Origin: Candidatus Ribeiella danica
Lineage (GTDB): Bacteria; Chloroflexota; Chloroflexia; Chloroflexales; Roseiflexaceae
Direction of reading: 5' to 3'
DNA: 64,000 bases
NCBI GenBank assembly: GCA_016717335.1
Contig: JADKFS010000001.1
Location: forward strand, 992,001 to 1,056,000
The notes under the pieces are model-generated. The model ran no database searches and was not told where the DNA came from. It worked only from the letters and a program-made list of their open reading frames with translations. Positions 7,835 to 15,484 of the stretch are shown here, piece after piece (within the stretch, counting starts at the first letter, position 1; every line of letters begins with the position of its first letter). The position numbers were made by a program, and so were the translations under genes.

Positions 7835-8647
7835 TCAGGATGCCCCGCCTCTGCCGCGCAGCCGCGCCACCAACCGATTGGCGACCAGCGAGAGGCGCAC
7901 GTAGGGGTTGCTTTGAAGGGCGTCGAGCTGCTTCTTATAGCGATCCGCCTCGGCCTTGAGAAAGGCCGGCTGGCTGGCGAGATCGAGCGCGTCGCCCTGG
8001 TAGTCCGGCCGGTAGATTAAGACCCACGACAGACCGATCGGGTGGGGCCACTGGATCGGCGTGCACCTCAGCCCCTGGCCCTCGACCAGGCGGATCATGT
8101 AGTCCATCGTATAGTGCGAGCAGCCGGGGTAGACCCACTCGTCTCCCTCGTAGTTCTGCTCGCCCTCGGCAAAGTTCGCCACGAACAGCGACGTGGGTGT
8201 CATCACCTGCTTGGCTTCGTCGAGGCAGTGCCGGATCTGCGCCTGCGTGGCGTGCGAGAAGATCGACTGCGCGATCAAGAAGTCAAAGCTGCGCTGGAAG
8301 ACGCTCAGGGTAAAATTGCCGTCGTTGTTGAACGAGGGCTGCTTCAGATCGATCAGATCCTGGCCCAGCTCGTTTGCGATGCCCGCTTCGATCAGCCACT
8401 GCTCGGGCTCGATGCCGAAATAGCGCTGCGGCAGCAGGTAGACGATCGAAAGCCGGCCGCCGCGCAGCGAGCCGCATCCCACATCGAGGAGCGTGTGGTG
8501 CTCGCGCATACCGAGCGCCACCAGCAGACTGAACTGCAATCCGCTCGAAAGATCATAGTTGTCGGGCGCGCCGACCCATGCCCGGTAGTGATGCGCTCCG
8601 GCCGAGAGGTCTTTGCCGAGCCGATCCGTGGGGGTCTCAAACGTCAT
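7835..8647 (-). CDS. Class I SAM-dependent methyltransferase
   Basis: A 270-residue protein. The SAM loop is LLDVGCGSLRGGRLSIVYL near residues 55-75, followed by YFGIEPEQWLIEAG carrying the acidic adenosine-binding residue, and FDFLIAQSIFSHAT, a motif III-like strand. This form (CGSLRGGRL) is common in methyltransferases of glycan and surface-polymer clusters, but the substrate is unknown. A perfect consensus promoter lies about 35 nt upstream on the same strand, so it is probably a single-gene transcript. It converges with the kelch gene, leaving only 15 nt between the stop codons. Confidence 0.82.
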   Translation of the reverse strand: MTFETPTDRLGKDLSAGAHHYRAWVGAPDNYDLSSGLQFSLLVALGMREHHTLLDVGCGSLRGGRLSIVYLLPQRYFGIEPEQWLIEAGIANELGQDLIDLKQPSFNNDGNFTLSVFQRSFDFLIAQSIFSHATQAQIRHCLDEAKQVMTPTSLFVANFAEGEQNYEGDEWVYPGCSHYTMDYMIRLVEGQGLRCTPIQWPHPIGLSWVLIYRPDYQGDALDLASQPAFLKAEADRYKKQLDALQSNPYVRLSLVANRLVARLRGRGGAS

Positions 8648-8683
8648 AGAGCCTAACCTATCACCTTCAAAAAGAACCGCGCA

Positions 8684-8712
8684 ATTATATCGTTCGGGGT
8701 GGGCAGTGTCAA
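8684..8712 (-). promoter_or_regulatory. Perfect consensus sigma-70 promoter
   Basis: Read on the minus strand: TTGACA (8712-8707), 17-nt spacer, TATAAT (8689-8684). It is placed to start transcripts about 30 nt before the methyltransferase at 8647. All twelve bases match consensus. Confidence 0.88.
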
Positions 8713-8731
8713 GGCATGGCTCATGCCCTGC

Positions 8732-8904
8732 AAGACTGATGCAACGTCTTTTTGAGTCCGCCCCCTGTCCCCTCTCCCGGCGGGAGAGGGGACAGGGGGT
8801 GGGGTTTGTAACATACGGGATGACTCATGGCCGACAAGAATCCCCCCTCTCCCAGGCGTGGGAGAGGGGGGCAAGGGGGGTGAGCGCCTGCGACGCATCA
8901 GGAG
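8732..8904. repeat. Hairpin-rich dispersed element with terminal inverted repeats
   Basis: The left end GACTGATGCAACGTCTTT is imperfectly inverted at 8886-8904 (GCGACGCATCAGG). Inside are a perfect 18-bp stem of C-rich/G-rich arms (8761-8799) and a second stem (about 8842-8871). The same left end and the ACAAG-x-AT-CCCC module occur at 14497-14601, and the hairpin module again near 57990. It is non-coding and fills the spacer behind the lipoprotein gene. Confidence 0.7.
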
Positions 8905-8923
8905 CCGTGCAGGCGCAGGCTGG

Positions 8924-9448
8924 CTACTCGATCAGCGTCGTATCGAAGAGAACGCCGATCATCGGAAAATCCTGGTAGCCCGGCCCGCTGGTGAAGTCAT
9001 TCTGGCTGAGGTTGGTTCCCTGCAGATCGCCCAGCATCAGCGCGATCCGCTCGCCGGACGTGAGCTTGCCGGCGACGTCGAACGCGAACGTGCCGTCTTC
9101 TTTGATAATGGTCTGGCTGATGCCTGCGCCCGACTGGGTGATGTTCACCAATCGGATCGGGACGCCGGCCGGGCCGGTGCCGGACACCTGGCTATCTGTC
9201 GCGCGCACCGGCGCCTTGATCGTAAACTTAGGCCCCTCCCTGAGTACCGGGGCCGGGTACGCCGGGTCGCCCTGTAATGCCGGGGCTGGGTACGCGCCCT
9301 GCGGCGCCGGGTACCCGCCCTCTGGCGCCGCCGACGCCGGACTCGTCGCGCTCGGGGCCGGCGTTGTCACGCTGGCGGGCGCGGTCGTGTCGCATCCAAC
9401 CAGCACCAGCAGGAGCAGGGTCAGGATGACGATCGTGAGCTTTTGCAT
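8924..9448 (-). CDS. Small lipoprotein with YPAP repeats
   Basis: A 174-residue protein from ATG 9448, which has GAGGTG 6 nt upstream; an upstream GTG at 9457 is less well placed. It starts with a signal peptide ending in the lipobox LVGC, so it should be lipid-anchored by Lgt and Lsp. The mature N-terminus is a Thr/Ser/Pro/Ala linker with three YPAP units (GGYPAP, AYPAP, AYPAP), followed by a beta-rich domain of about 95 residues (carboxypeptidase-regulatory-like, with GPAGVPIRLVNI and DGTFAFDV). The pattern suggests an Ig-like or transthyretin-like fold exposed outside the membrane. I do not recognise a named family. The gene is separate from the secreted-protein gene upstream, which has its own terminator. 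Confidence 0.75.
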   Translation of the reverse strand: MQKLTIVILTLLLLVLVGCDTTAPASVTTPAPSATSPASAAPEGGYPAPQGAYPAPALQGDPAYPAPVLREGPKFTIKAPVRATDSQVSGTGPAGVPIRLVNITQSGAGISQTIIKEDGTFAFDVAGKLTSGERIALMLGDLQGTNLSQNDFTSGPGYQDFPMIGVLFDTTLIE

Positions 9449-9485
9449 GTAAAGCACCTCAAGTCGAACATGCCCGAAAGGCGAT

Positions 9486-9522
9486 CAAAAAGGCGGGAGG
9501 AGCAAGCACTGCTTGCTCCTCC
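9486..9522 (-). terminator. Rho-independent terminator of the secreted repeat-protein gene
   Basis: On the minus strand, a 13-bp perfect stem (9522-9510 with 9508-9496, GGAGGAGCAAGCA) is followed by CGCC and a run of five T (9491-9487). It lies about 55 nt after the stop at 9577. Confidence 0.85.
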
Positions 9523-9576
9523 ACGTCGAGCCCGGGGTAGTCACAGGGTAAGTAGAGGGCGGTTCGCCCAGATGCG

Positions 9577-11088
9577 TTACAGGTTGAATGCCTCGTAGTT
9601 CTTGGTGTTCAGCCGGTACGTCGTGGCAGCCGGGAACCCGTCGGACGACTCGTTGACCACCGCGATGATCTTGTTCGTCCCACCTGCGTCGAGCGTCGCC
9701 GAGCACAGGTTGCCTGCCGGAACAGTGGCTGGGTCCAGGAACACGTCGCTCTCACCCGGCGCAAGCACCTTGCTGGCGACCGGCCCGTAGGTCGTGTTGG
9801 TGGTCGAGCCGGCCGGGTGGCAGACGAACGTCGCGTTGACGGTCACGTTGCCGCTCGTGTTAGCATTCTGGACCGCGACACCGGTGGTGTTGTTGCCATA
9901 GCTGCGCTTGAACACCGGCACCGCCGCCTTGCTCGTGGCCGACGCGGCGCTGAAGCAGGAGTAGATCGTCGCCTTGAACGGGTTGCCGCCGGGGTTCGAC
10001 TCGCTGACGATCGCGACCGCGGGCTGGCCGTTGGTGGATGTGATCGTCGCCGAGGCCAGGTTGCCGGCCGGCATACCGCCGATATTAGCAGGCGCGAAGG
10101 GCGAGAACACAACCGACTTGTTCGGTCCGATCGACGCCGTGGTGTTATAGGTCGAGCCGGCGTTCGCGCCCGCCGAGACCGCGAAGGAAACCTCCACGTT
10201 CATGATAGCCCCGCCGGTGTTCGCCACTGCGAGGCCGGTCGTGCGGTGGTTGCCGCCGAAGTCATTCTTGAAGATCGGGCAGTAGACCGTGGTGCCCGCG
10301 TCGGTGTCGGCGAACATCGCGGTAGCCTGCGCCACCTGCGCCGGTGACTGGCCGGTCACGAACTCGACGACTGCGCCGACGATATTGCCGCCGGTCGCCA
10401 CGACCTTGATCGAGCCGAAGCAGGGCGACGTATTCGCGCTGCCGCAGTTCGTCGTCGCCATCGCCGGGGTGAAGTCAGCCGGCTGCAGCGTGATCGAGCG
10501 GTTCGCCGGGATGCTGCCGGTGCGGGTATGCGTCCCGCCCGCGGCGTCGAAGATCGTCGCGGTGTAGGTCACATCGGCGCCGGCCGCCTGGACGGAGAAG
10601 ACGGTGGTCTTGTTGCCGTAGTTGCTCTTCACGTTCGGGTAGGTCAGCGTCGACGACGCAGCCTGGGAGCCGCGGAACTGCTCGGCGGCGTAGCCGTTCG
10701 GCGTTCCGACATTGAAGGCGCTAACCGGGAAGTTGGTGATCTGGCCGATCGCCACAACCGGCTGGTTCGACGAGATGACCATCGAGCCGGTGAACGAGCC
10801 CACCAGCGCCGGGGCTACGTCGAGGTTGCCGCCCGCGCCGCCGGAGCCGGGGAAGAACACCGCGCTGGCGTTCTGCGAGATCGAGGTCGATACGCTCGAC
10901 TTCGTGCCGGAGCTCTGCGGGTAGACGTCCAGCGTCGTGGCCGCGGCGCCCTGGCCGACGTTCTGAATAACGGCGGTGGTGTACCAGCCGTTGCCCGGCA
11001 GGCCGCTGCCGGTTTGCGCACTCGCCAGGGCTGTCATACTAAAGACAACACCAAGGGCGGCGAGCGCACGGACGATGTGCTTCCTCAT
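9577..11088 (-). CDS. Secreted protein with four tandem ~120-residue repeats
   Basis: A 503-residue exported protein. Residues 1-24 are a Sec signal peptide ending ALASA-QT. The mature part consists of four diverged repeats starting near residues 34, 151, 271 and 391. Each opens with an N/K-x-x-YGN-x-TT-type segment followed by VQN-AG-like residues and then an A-x-GNL- or VAI-type strand (for example SNYGNKTTVFSVQAAG, NDFGGNHRTTGLAVANTGG and RSYGNNTTGVAVQNAN). The composition is Gly/Ala/Thr/Asn-rich, which fits a beta-sandwich surface protein. A few Cys occur in the second half. No anchor motif is visible. The start has AGGAGG 10 nt upstream, and the gene has its own terminator. Function unknown; a surface or adhesion role is only a guess. 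Confidence 0.8.
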   Translation of the reverse strand: MRKHIVRALAALGVVFSMTALASAQTGSGLPGNGWYTTAVIQNVGQGAAATTLDVYPQSSGTKSSVSTSISQNASAVFFPGSGGAGGNLDVAPALVGSFTGSMVISSNQPVVAIGQITNFPVSAFNVGTPNGYAAEQFRGSQAASSTLTYPNVKSNYGNKTTVFSVQAAGADVTYTATIFDAAGGTHTRTGSIPANRSITLQPADFTPAMATTNCGSANTSPCFGSIKVVATGGNIVGAVVEFVTGQSPAQVAQATAMFADTDAGTTVYCPIFKNDFGGNHRTTGLAVANTGGAIMNVEVSFAVSAGANAGSTYNTTASIGPNKSVVFSPFAPANIGGMPAGNLASATITSTNGQPAVAIVSESNPGGNPFKATIYSCFSAASATSKAAVPVFKRSYGNNTTGVAVQNANTSGNVTVNATFVCHPAGSTTNTTYGPVASKVLAPGESDVFLDPATVPAGNLCSATLDAGGTNKIIAVVNESSDGFPAATTYRLNTKNYEAFNL

Positions 11089-11232
11089 AAGTTCTGGGCC
11101 TCCTGTGCAGAATGAATGGTGACGTCTCCGAACTCAACGTGCTTGCAGCATAGTGTAGCGCGGGCTCGAACTCAATACTACTTCCGTATTAGTGGCCGCT
11201 CTCCTTTGGGTTATTTCCCGTCAGAGCGCGGA

Positions 11233-12900
11233 TTAATCCAGGTAGCCCAGGTTGCGCAGGCGCTCCAGAACCTCCTGCTCCTCCTCCGGATCGGCCCAAG
11301 CGGTCGGCTTGATCTCGGCGCGGCCCTGGGTCTGCTCCTGCGCAGCGAACACCGGCGGCTGGCTCTCCAGGCTGGCCCGGTCGACGAGCTGGCGCAGCAG
11401 CTGGCCGTCGACGTCGTCGGGGATGGGCAGCCCGAGCAGCCACATCATCGTCGGCGTCGCATCGACGATCTGCGCCTCGGCCTGGCGGCCGACCGCCGGG
11501 ATAGACGGCCCGCTCAGCGCGATCATGCCGAGTGGGCGGTGGATGCCGGTGCAATGCGTGCGCGAGTCGCCGAACAGCTGCGGGCTGTCGAGCTCGTGCC
11601 AGTTCTCAGCCGCGTAGGTCATGCCGCGCATGATGATATTCAGATCGGGGCCGTAGTCGGCGTAGGGCCCGCTATAGATCTCCTTGCCGCGATAGACCGC
11701 ATCGACCACAGGCACGCCGTCGTCTTTCAGCTCGAACAGCGCCGCGGTCAGCTCGTCGAGCAGCCGGTCGTACTCCGGCCCCGGCTCGACGACCCCCTCC
11801 GGCTCGCGGCCGCGCAAATTGACGTAGATCTGGCCGATGTTCCCAAAGCTGTAGGCGCGGGTCTTCGACCAGTCCACTGCGTCGGCGAGCGTCACCTTGG
11901 CCTCGGGCACGAGCGTGTGCTGAAGGCGCATGGGAATGCGGTCGCGGACCCACAACGCCAGCGGCCAGTCGAGGCGCGGCGCCAGACTCTCGCGGGTGAG
12001 GTTCAGGCGCCGCATCAACGACTTGCGCAGCTCGTCGAGCTTGTTGGGCTGCCTGCGCCGCAGCCAGCCCTGCTGCTCGAGCCAGACATTCAAGAACACC
12101 TCGCGGTGCAGCGCGCCGCCGCCGTGATCGGAGACGATCGCGACCGTGACGTCCGGGCCGGCGGCCTCGACCAGCTTGCCGATCTCTTCGTCCAGCAGCT
12201 TGTGCGCGTCGAGCACGCTCGATCCGAACTGCTCGGCCGCCCGCGGGTCGTGCTTCGGGTGGGCCGGGTCGGAGTGGTGCCAGAAGAAGGCCTCGACCTC
12301 GTCGATCGCGCGGTAGACGATCATCGCCATATCCCACGGCTCGCGGCGCAGCAGGCGCGCGAACGCCTCAGTCTGGCGATGGGTCACGTCCCAGGTGTCG
12401 TTCAGCCACTCGCGCTCTTTGCCGGGCTCAAACTCGATCGTATTGATCCGGTAGCCCCAGCTCAGCAGCTCGTCGCGCAGCGCCGGCGGGTGCGCGAACT
12501 TGCCGGTCTCCGGCGTCCACAGGCCCGAGATCATCATCCCATTGACGGTCTTGGGCGGGTAGGTCATCGGCACGTTCATCGCGATCACGTAGCGGCCGTG
12601 GGCGCTGGCGTGGTCGAAGATCGTGCGGAACTCGGTCTGATCGCGCCGGGTGCTGAGCAGCCGGTAGCTGCCCGGCAGCAGGCGCACGAAGTCGTAGATG
12701 CCGTGCTTGCCGGGGTTGTAGCCGGTGATCAGCGAGGTCCAGGCCGGCGGCGACATGATCGGCATGCTCGACCGCATCGGCGCGTAGGCGCCCGAGCGCA
12801 GGATGCGCGCGATATTGGGCAGCAGGCCCGACTCGACCCACGGCTCGATCAGGTTCAGCGCCGCGGCGTCGAGGCCAATCACAAGCAGGCGGTTATTCAC
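11233..12900 (-). CDS. Alkaline-phosphatase-superfamily phosphohydrolase/phosphomutase
   Basis: A 555-residue protein of the type I phosphodiesterase / AP-superfamily group (COG3379-like). It opens LLVIGLDAAALNLIEPW, where the Asp is the first metal ligand. MSPPAWTSLITGYNPGKHG (about 49-67) contains the expected Ser/Thr nucleophile, and VAIVSDHGGG provides the Asp-His metal pair. The real substrate is unknown; this group includes phosphohydrolases that act on lipid- or nucleotide-linked phosphates. It follows the flippase gene by 10 nt and so belongs to the polysaccharide operon. A second member of the family is encoded at 15485-16939. The 144-nt gap before the next upstream-strand gene (11089-11232) shows no clear hairpin. 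Confidence 0.85.
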   Translation of the reverse strand: MNNRLLVIGLDAAALNLIEPWVESGLLPNIARILRSGAYAPMRSSMPIMSPPAWTSLITGYNPGKHGIYDFVRLLPGSYRLLSTRRDQTEFRTIFDHASAHGRYVIAMNVPMTYPPKTVNGMMISGLWTPETGKFAHPPALRDELLSWGYRINTIEFEPGKEREWLNDTWDVTHRQTEAFARLLRREPWDMAMIVYRAIDEVEAFFWHHSDPAHPKHDPRAAEQFGSSVLDAHKLLDEEIGKLVEAAGPDVTVAIVSDHGGGALHREVFLNVWLEQQGWLRRRQPNKLDELRKSLMRRLNLTRESLAPRLDWPLALWVRDRIPMRLQHTLVPEAKVTLADAVDWSKTRAYSFGNIGQIYVNLRGREPEGVVEPGPEYDRLLDELTAALFELKDDGVPVVDAVYRGKEIYSGPYADYGPDLNIIMRGMTYAAENWHELDSPQLFGDSRTHCTGIHRPLGMIALSGPSIPAVGRQAEAQIVDATPTMMWLLGLPIPDDVDGQLLRQLVDRASLESQPPVFAAQEQTQGRAEIKPTAWADPEEEQEVLERLRNLGYLD

Positions 12901-12910
12901 AGCGATCCTC

Positions 12911-14371
12911 TCATTTCACTACGATCTGGGCTCTGCTCTGCCGCACGGCCGCGAGCAGGCCGCGTATCTCGGCCGCGCTGATCCCGCGAAACGCGAACAG
13001 CGCGGCGCCGTAGGTCAGCCATCCGCCGGCCAGCGCCAGGGCCCAGTAGACGCCGAGCCAGCGCAGGCTCGCGGTGGTGATCGCCAGCGCGAGCACCGCG
13101 CCGATCGGACCGGCCAGCGCGGCCAGCGTATTCCAACGAAAGAGATTGCGCTGGACGTAGAGCAGCCCCAGCACCAGGGTCAGCCCGGCCGAGGCCACCC
13201 GCGCGATCGCCGCGCCCTGCGCCCCGATGCGCGGCTGCAGCAGCAGGTTCAGCCCGATGTTCAGCAGCGTGCTGCAGATCTGGATCGGCACGGCGGCGGC
13301 CTGCCGGCCGGCCACCAGCATGAGCCGCCCGTTCGGCACGGCGATGGTAGTCAGCACGAACGACCAGATCAAGATCTGCATCACCGGCACCGCCGACACA
13401 AAGTGATCGCGGTACAGGATCAGCAGCACCTGGTCGGCGACGAGCGCCAGCGACGCGCAGATCAGCAGCGCGCTGATCAGCAGAAAGCGGATTGACTGGA
13501 TGTAGATGCCGTAGGCGCGCTGCACGGCCGCAGCGTACGCGCCGGCCATGATCGGCAGGATGATCTGCCGAAAGGTGGTCGGGAAGATCAGCAGCGGCGT
13601 GAGGAGCGCGCTGGCTGCAGCGTAGACGCCGACCTGGACGATGTTGCCGCCGCGCGTCAGCAGCAGCGCGTCGAGGCTGCTCTCGACCATCGACAGGATC
13701 GCGATGCACAGCAGCGGGAACTCAGCCCGCGCCTGCACGATCCAGAACGCGCGCTCGAACGAAAAGCGCGGCAGCTCGAAGCGCGTGCAGATCAGGTACA
13801 GGTAGAGCGCCAGCGTGATCAGGCTGGTGGCAAGCACCACGCCCGCGACGGCGAGCGCGTCGCCGCCGAGCGCCAGCACCAGCGCGCCGAGCGCCAGCTT
13901 GAGGCCGCCCGTCGCCGCGCCGAGGATGGTGATGTAGCCGACGCGGTCGCGCGCGATCAGGTAGCCCTGGCAGAGGGCGGTCAGCCCGTCGGGGATCAGC
14001 GTGGCGCCGAGCACGAAGATCACGCGGCTGACAGCCGGGGTGTAGCCGAACGGCCCGACCAGCCAGAGCGCGAGCGCGCCGTAGCACAGCAGCGCCGCGA
14101 TCAGTCGCGCCAGCAGAAAGTTGCCCAGCACCAGCGCGCCCTGGCGCCCGTCGCGCGCGACCTCGCGGTTGAGCAGCTGGTCGAGCCCGCCCAGCGAGAA
14201 CTGGATGAGGAACCCGGCGAAGGCGAAGCCCAACGCGTAGGTGCTGGCCTCGACCTCGCCGAGGCTCCAGGTCAGCAGCACGAAGAAGATCGTGTTCGCG
14301 GCGCGGGCCGCTATTTCCGCCACGAGGGCGAGCGCGGTGCCGCGCGCCGCGCGCAGTGCCCAATGCTTCAC
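12911..14371 (-). CDS. Wzx-type polysaccharide flippase (MATE/MOP superfamily)
   Basis: A 486-residue, very hydrophobic protein with about 12-14 membrane segments. The N-terminal RGTALALVAEIAARAANTIF and the following GGLDQLLNREVAR segment fit the oligosaccharide flippases of the COG2244 group, which move lipid-linked repeat units across the membrane. Length is normal. The context supports the role: AP-superfamily phosphohydrolases on both sides and a long glycosyltransferase operon upstream. There is no polymerase (Wzy) gene that I can name in this cluster, though the multi-TM proteins at 22354 and 25126 could hide one. Confidence 0.85.
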   Translation of the reverse strand: MKHWALRAARGTALALVAEIAARAANTIFFVLLTWSLGEVEASTYALGFAFAGFLIQFSLGGLDQLLNREVARDGRQGALVLGNFLLARLIAALLCYGALALWLVGPFGYTPAVSRVIFVLGATLIPDGLTALCQGYLIARDRVGYITILGAATGGLKLALGALVLALGGDALAVAGVVLATSLITLALYLYLICTRFELPRFSFERAFWIVQARAEFPLLCIAILSMVESSLDALLLTRGGNIVQVGVYAAASALLTPLLIFPTTFRQIILPIMAGAYAAAVQRAYGIYIQSIRFLLISALLICASLALVADQVLLILYRDHFVSAVPVMQILIWSFVLTTIAVPNGRLMLVAGRQAAAVPIQICSTLLNIGLNLLLQPRIGAQGAAIARVASAGLTLVLGLLYVQRNLFRWNTLAALAGPIGAVLALAITTASLRWLGVYWALALAGGWLTYGAALFAFRGISAAEIRGLLAAVRQSRAQIVVK

Positions 14372-14496
14372 TCTGTTTATCGTCGGCTAGGGGCGGCTTC
14401 GAGAAAGCGCTCCCCTAACGTGCTCCTGCGTCGGTCGAGACAAGGGCCTATTATACACCCACTCCGGCCGCCCTCGCGATCCAGTCGAGTCAAGAT

Positions 14497-14601
14497 TCAG
14501 GGCTGATGCAACGTCTTTGCCCCCGACGCCAACAAGTATCTCCCCGCCCTCGCGCGGGAGCGGGGAGCAGGGGGTGAGGGCCGACGTTGCACGAGCCCTG
14601 A
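14497..14601. repeat. 105-bp element with 19-bp terminal inverted repeats
   Basis: The left end TCAGGGCTGATGCAACGTC (14497-14515) is inverted at 14583-14601 (GACGTTGCACGAGCCCTGA) with about two mismatches. The interior holds a GC hairpin. It shares its left end and interior with 8732-8904. The size and termini are like a non-autonomous transposable element, but no target duplication was identified. Confidence 0.75.
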
Positions 14602-14613
14602 GCCCAAGATACG

Positions 14614-15354
14614 CTAGCCCGCGCTCCCCTCGGGAGCCCCAACAGCACGATACAGGGCTGTACAGCCATAAAGCCCACAAAACTCAAAGCGATCGTGATC
14701 GAGGCCGTCCATGACCGCCTCATAGACTCCATAATCCTTGTCCTCAGGCAGGCGGTTTCTGACGTCGTTGAAGTCGTGGAACAGGCAAAATCCGCCGGCA
14801 GCCGTGATGTTGCCCAGCTCGCGGCAGACATCGTAGACTGCCTCGTAGGTGTGCGAATGGTCTATAAACACGAATCCGAAGCGCTTGCCCGTTGATGCAA
14901 ACCGCTTCACCGCTACGGCGGCATCATCACAAATTGCCGTGACGCCCTGGTGCAAGCCCATCCGCCTGAGGTTGCGGCTGGCAGCCTTGACGCTGGGTCG
15001 ACTCAGATCGACCGTGTAGATGTGTTTGGGATGCTCGGAACAACGGGCGGCCCGCGCGAGTATGGAAGTGCTCAGGCCATGATGACAGCCCAATTCCAAG
15101 ATATCTCCCACCGCGAAGTACGATAGCTCGTAGAGCTTCAATGCATCCTCGCGCCGGAGCCATCCGGAGATGATCCGCCCAAACCAGCGACGGTTTCGTA
15201 TCTGTATCAAGATGTCATCTTTAAGGGGAGTCTCTGCAAGACTTTGATGCGTGGAGTCGATAAATGTACCTGGGAAATCGAAGCTCGGCTGATAAGGCGG
15301 GATTTTACTACCCAGATCCTCTCTTCGAAGAAAGGTCTCCAGATGTTTGTTCAT
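14614..15354 (-). CDS. Class I SAM methyltransferase (Methyltransf_24-like)
   Basis: A 246-residue protein. After an 80-residue N-terminal region comes DILELGCHHGLSTSILARAA, the SAM-binding loop, then IYTVDLSRPSVKAA with the adenosine-binding acidic residue, and FGFVFIDHSHTYEAVYDVC, a motif typical of the Methyltransf_24 group (D-H/G-S-H). Members are common in glycan biosynthesis loci, where they O-methylate sugars, but the substrate here is not shown by the sequence. The gene is flanked by repeats on both sides (14497-14601 and 15402-15444), so it looks like a separately transcribed unit between the two AP-superfamily genes. Confidence 0.82.
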   Translation of the reverse strand: MNKHLETFLRREDLGSKIPPYQPSFDFPGTFIDSTHQSLAETPLKDDILIQIRNRRWFGRIISGWLRREDALKLYELSYFAVGDILELGCHHGLSTSILARAARCSEHPKHIYTVDLSRPSVKAASRNLRRMGLHQGVTAICDDAAVAVKRFASTGKRFGFVFIDHSHTYEAVYDVCRELGNITAAGGFCLFHDFNDVRNRLPEDKDYGVYEAVMDGLDHDRFEFCGLYGCTALYRAVGAPEGSAG

Positions 15355-15401
15355 TTGCCAATCTCCGTAGAATAAGGTTTTTGCGAACCTTACGGTTCAG
15401 G

Positions 15402-15444
15402 AATGGGGTTGTGGGGGCGGCGAAGCAGCCCCCACAACCCCATT
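15402..15444. repeat. 17-bp perfect stem-loop, repeat family shared with 55857
   Basis: The arms AATGGGGTTGTGGGGGC (15402-15418) and its exact reverse complement (15428-15444) enclose GGCGAAGCA. The sequence resembles 55857-55891, including the CGAAGC loop. Both copies lie just downstream of a minus-strand stop (15485 and 55937). There is no T-run, so its role as a terminator is uncertain. Confidence 0.7.
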
Positions 15445-15484
15445 CTTGGAAGTTTAGGCCGAGGGCGCCGCACCCCGAAACATA

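Noticed and set aside
11116..12981. 621-codon plus-strand frame opposite the AP-superfamily gene
   Set aside because: Antisense of a gene with clear SDHG and GLDA motifs; composition is that of a high-GC shadow frame.
14450..14455. TATAAT on the minus strand before the flippase gene
   Set aside because: No acceptable -35 at 15-19 nt and not an extended -10, so it was not called a promoter.
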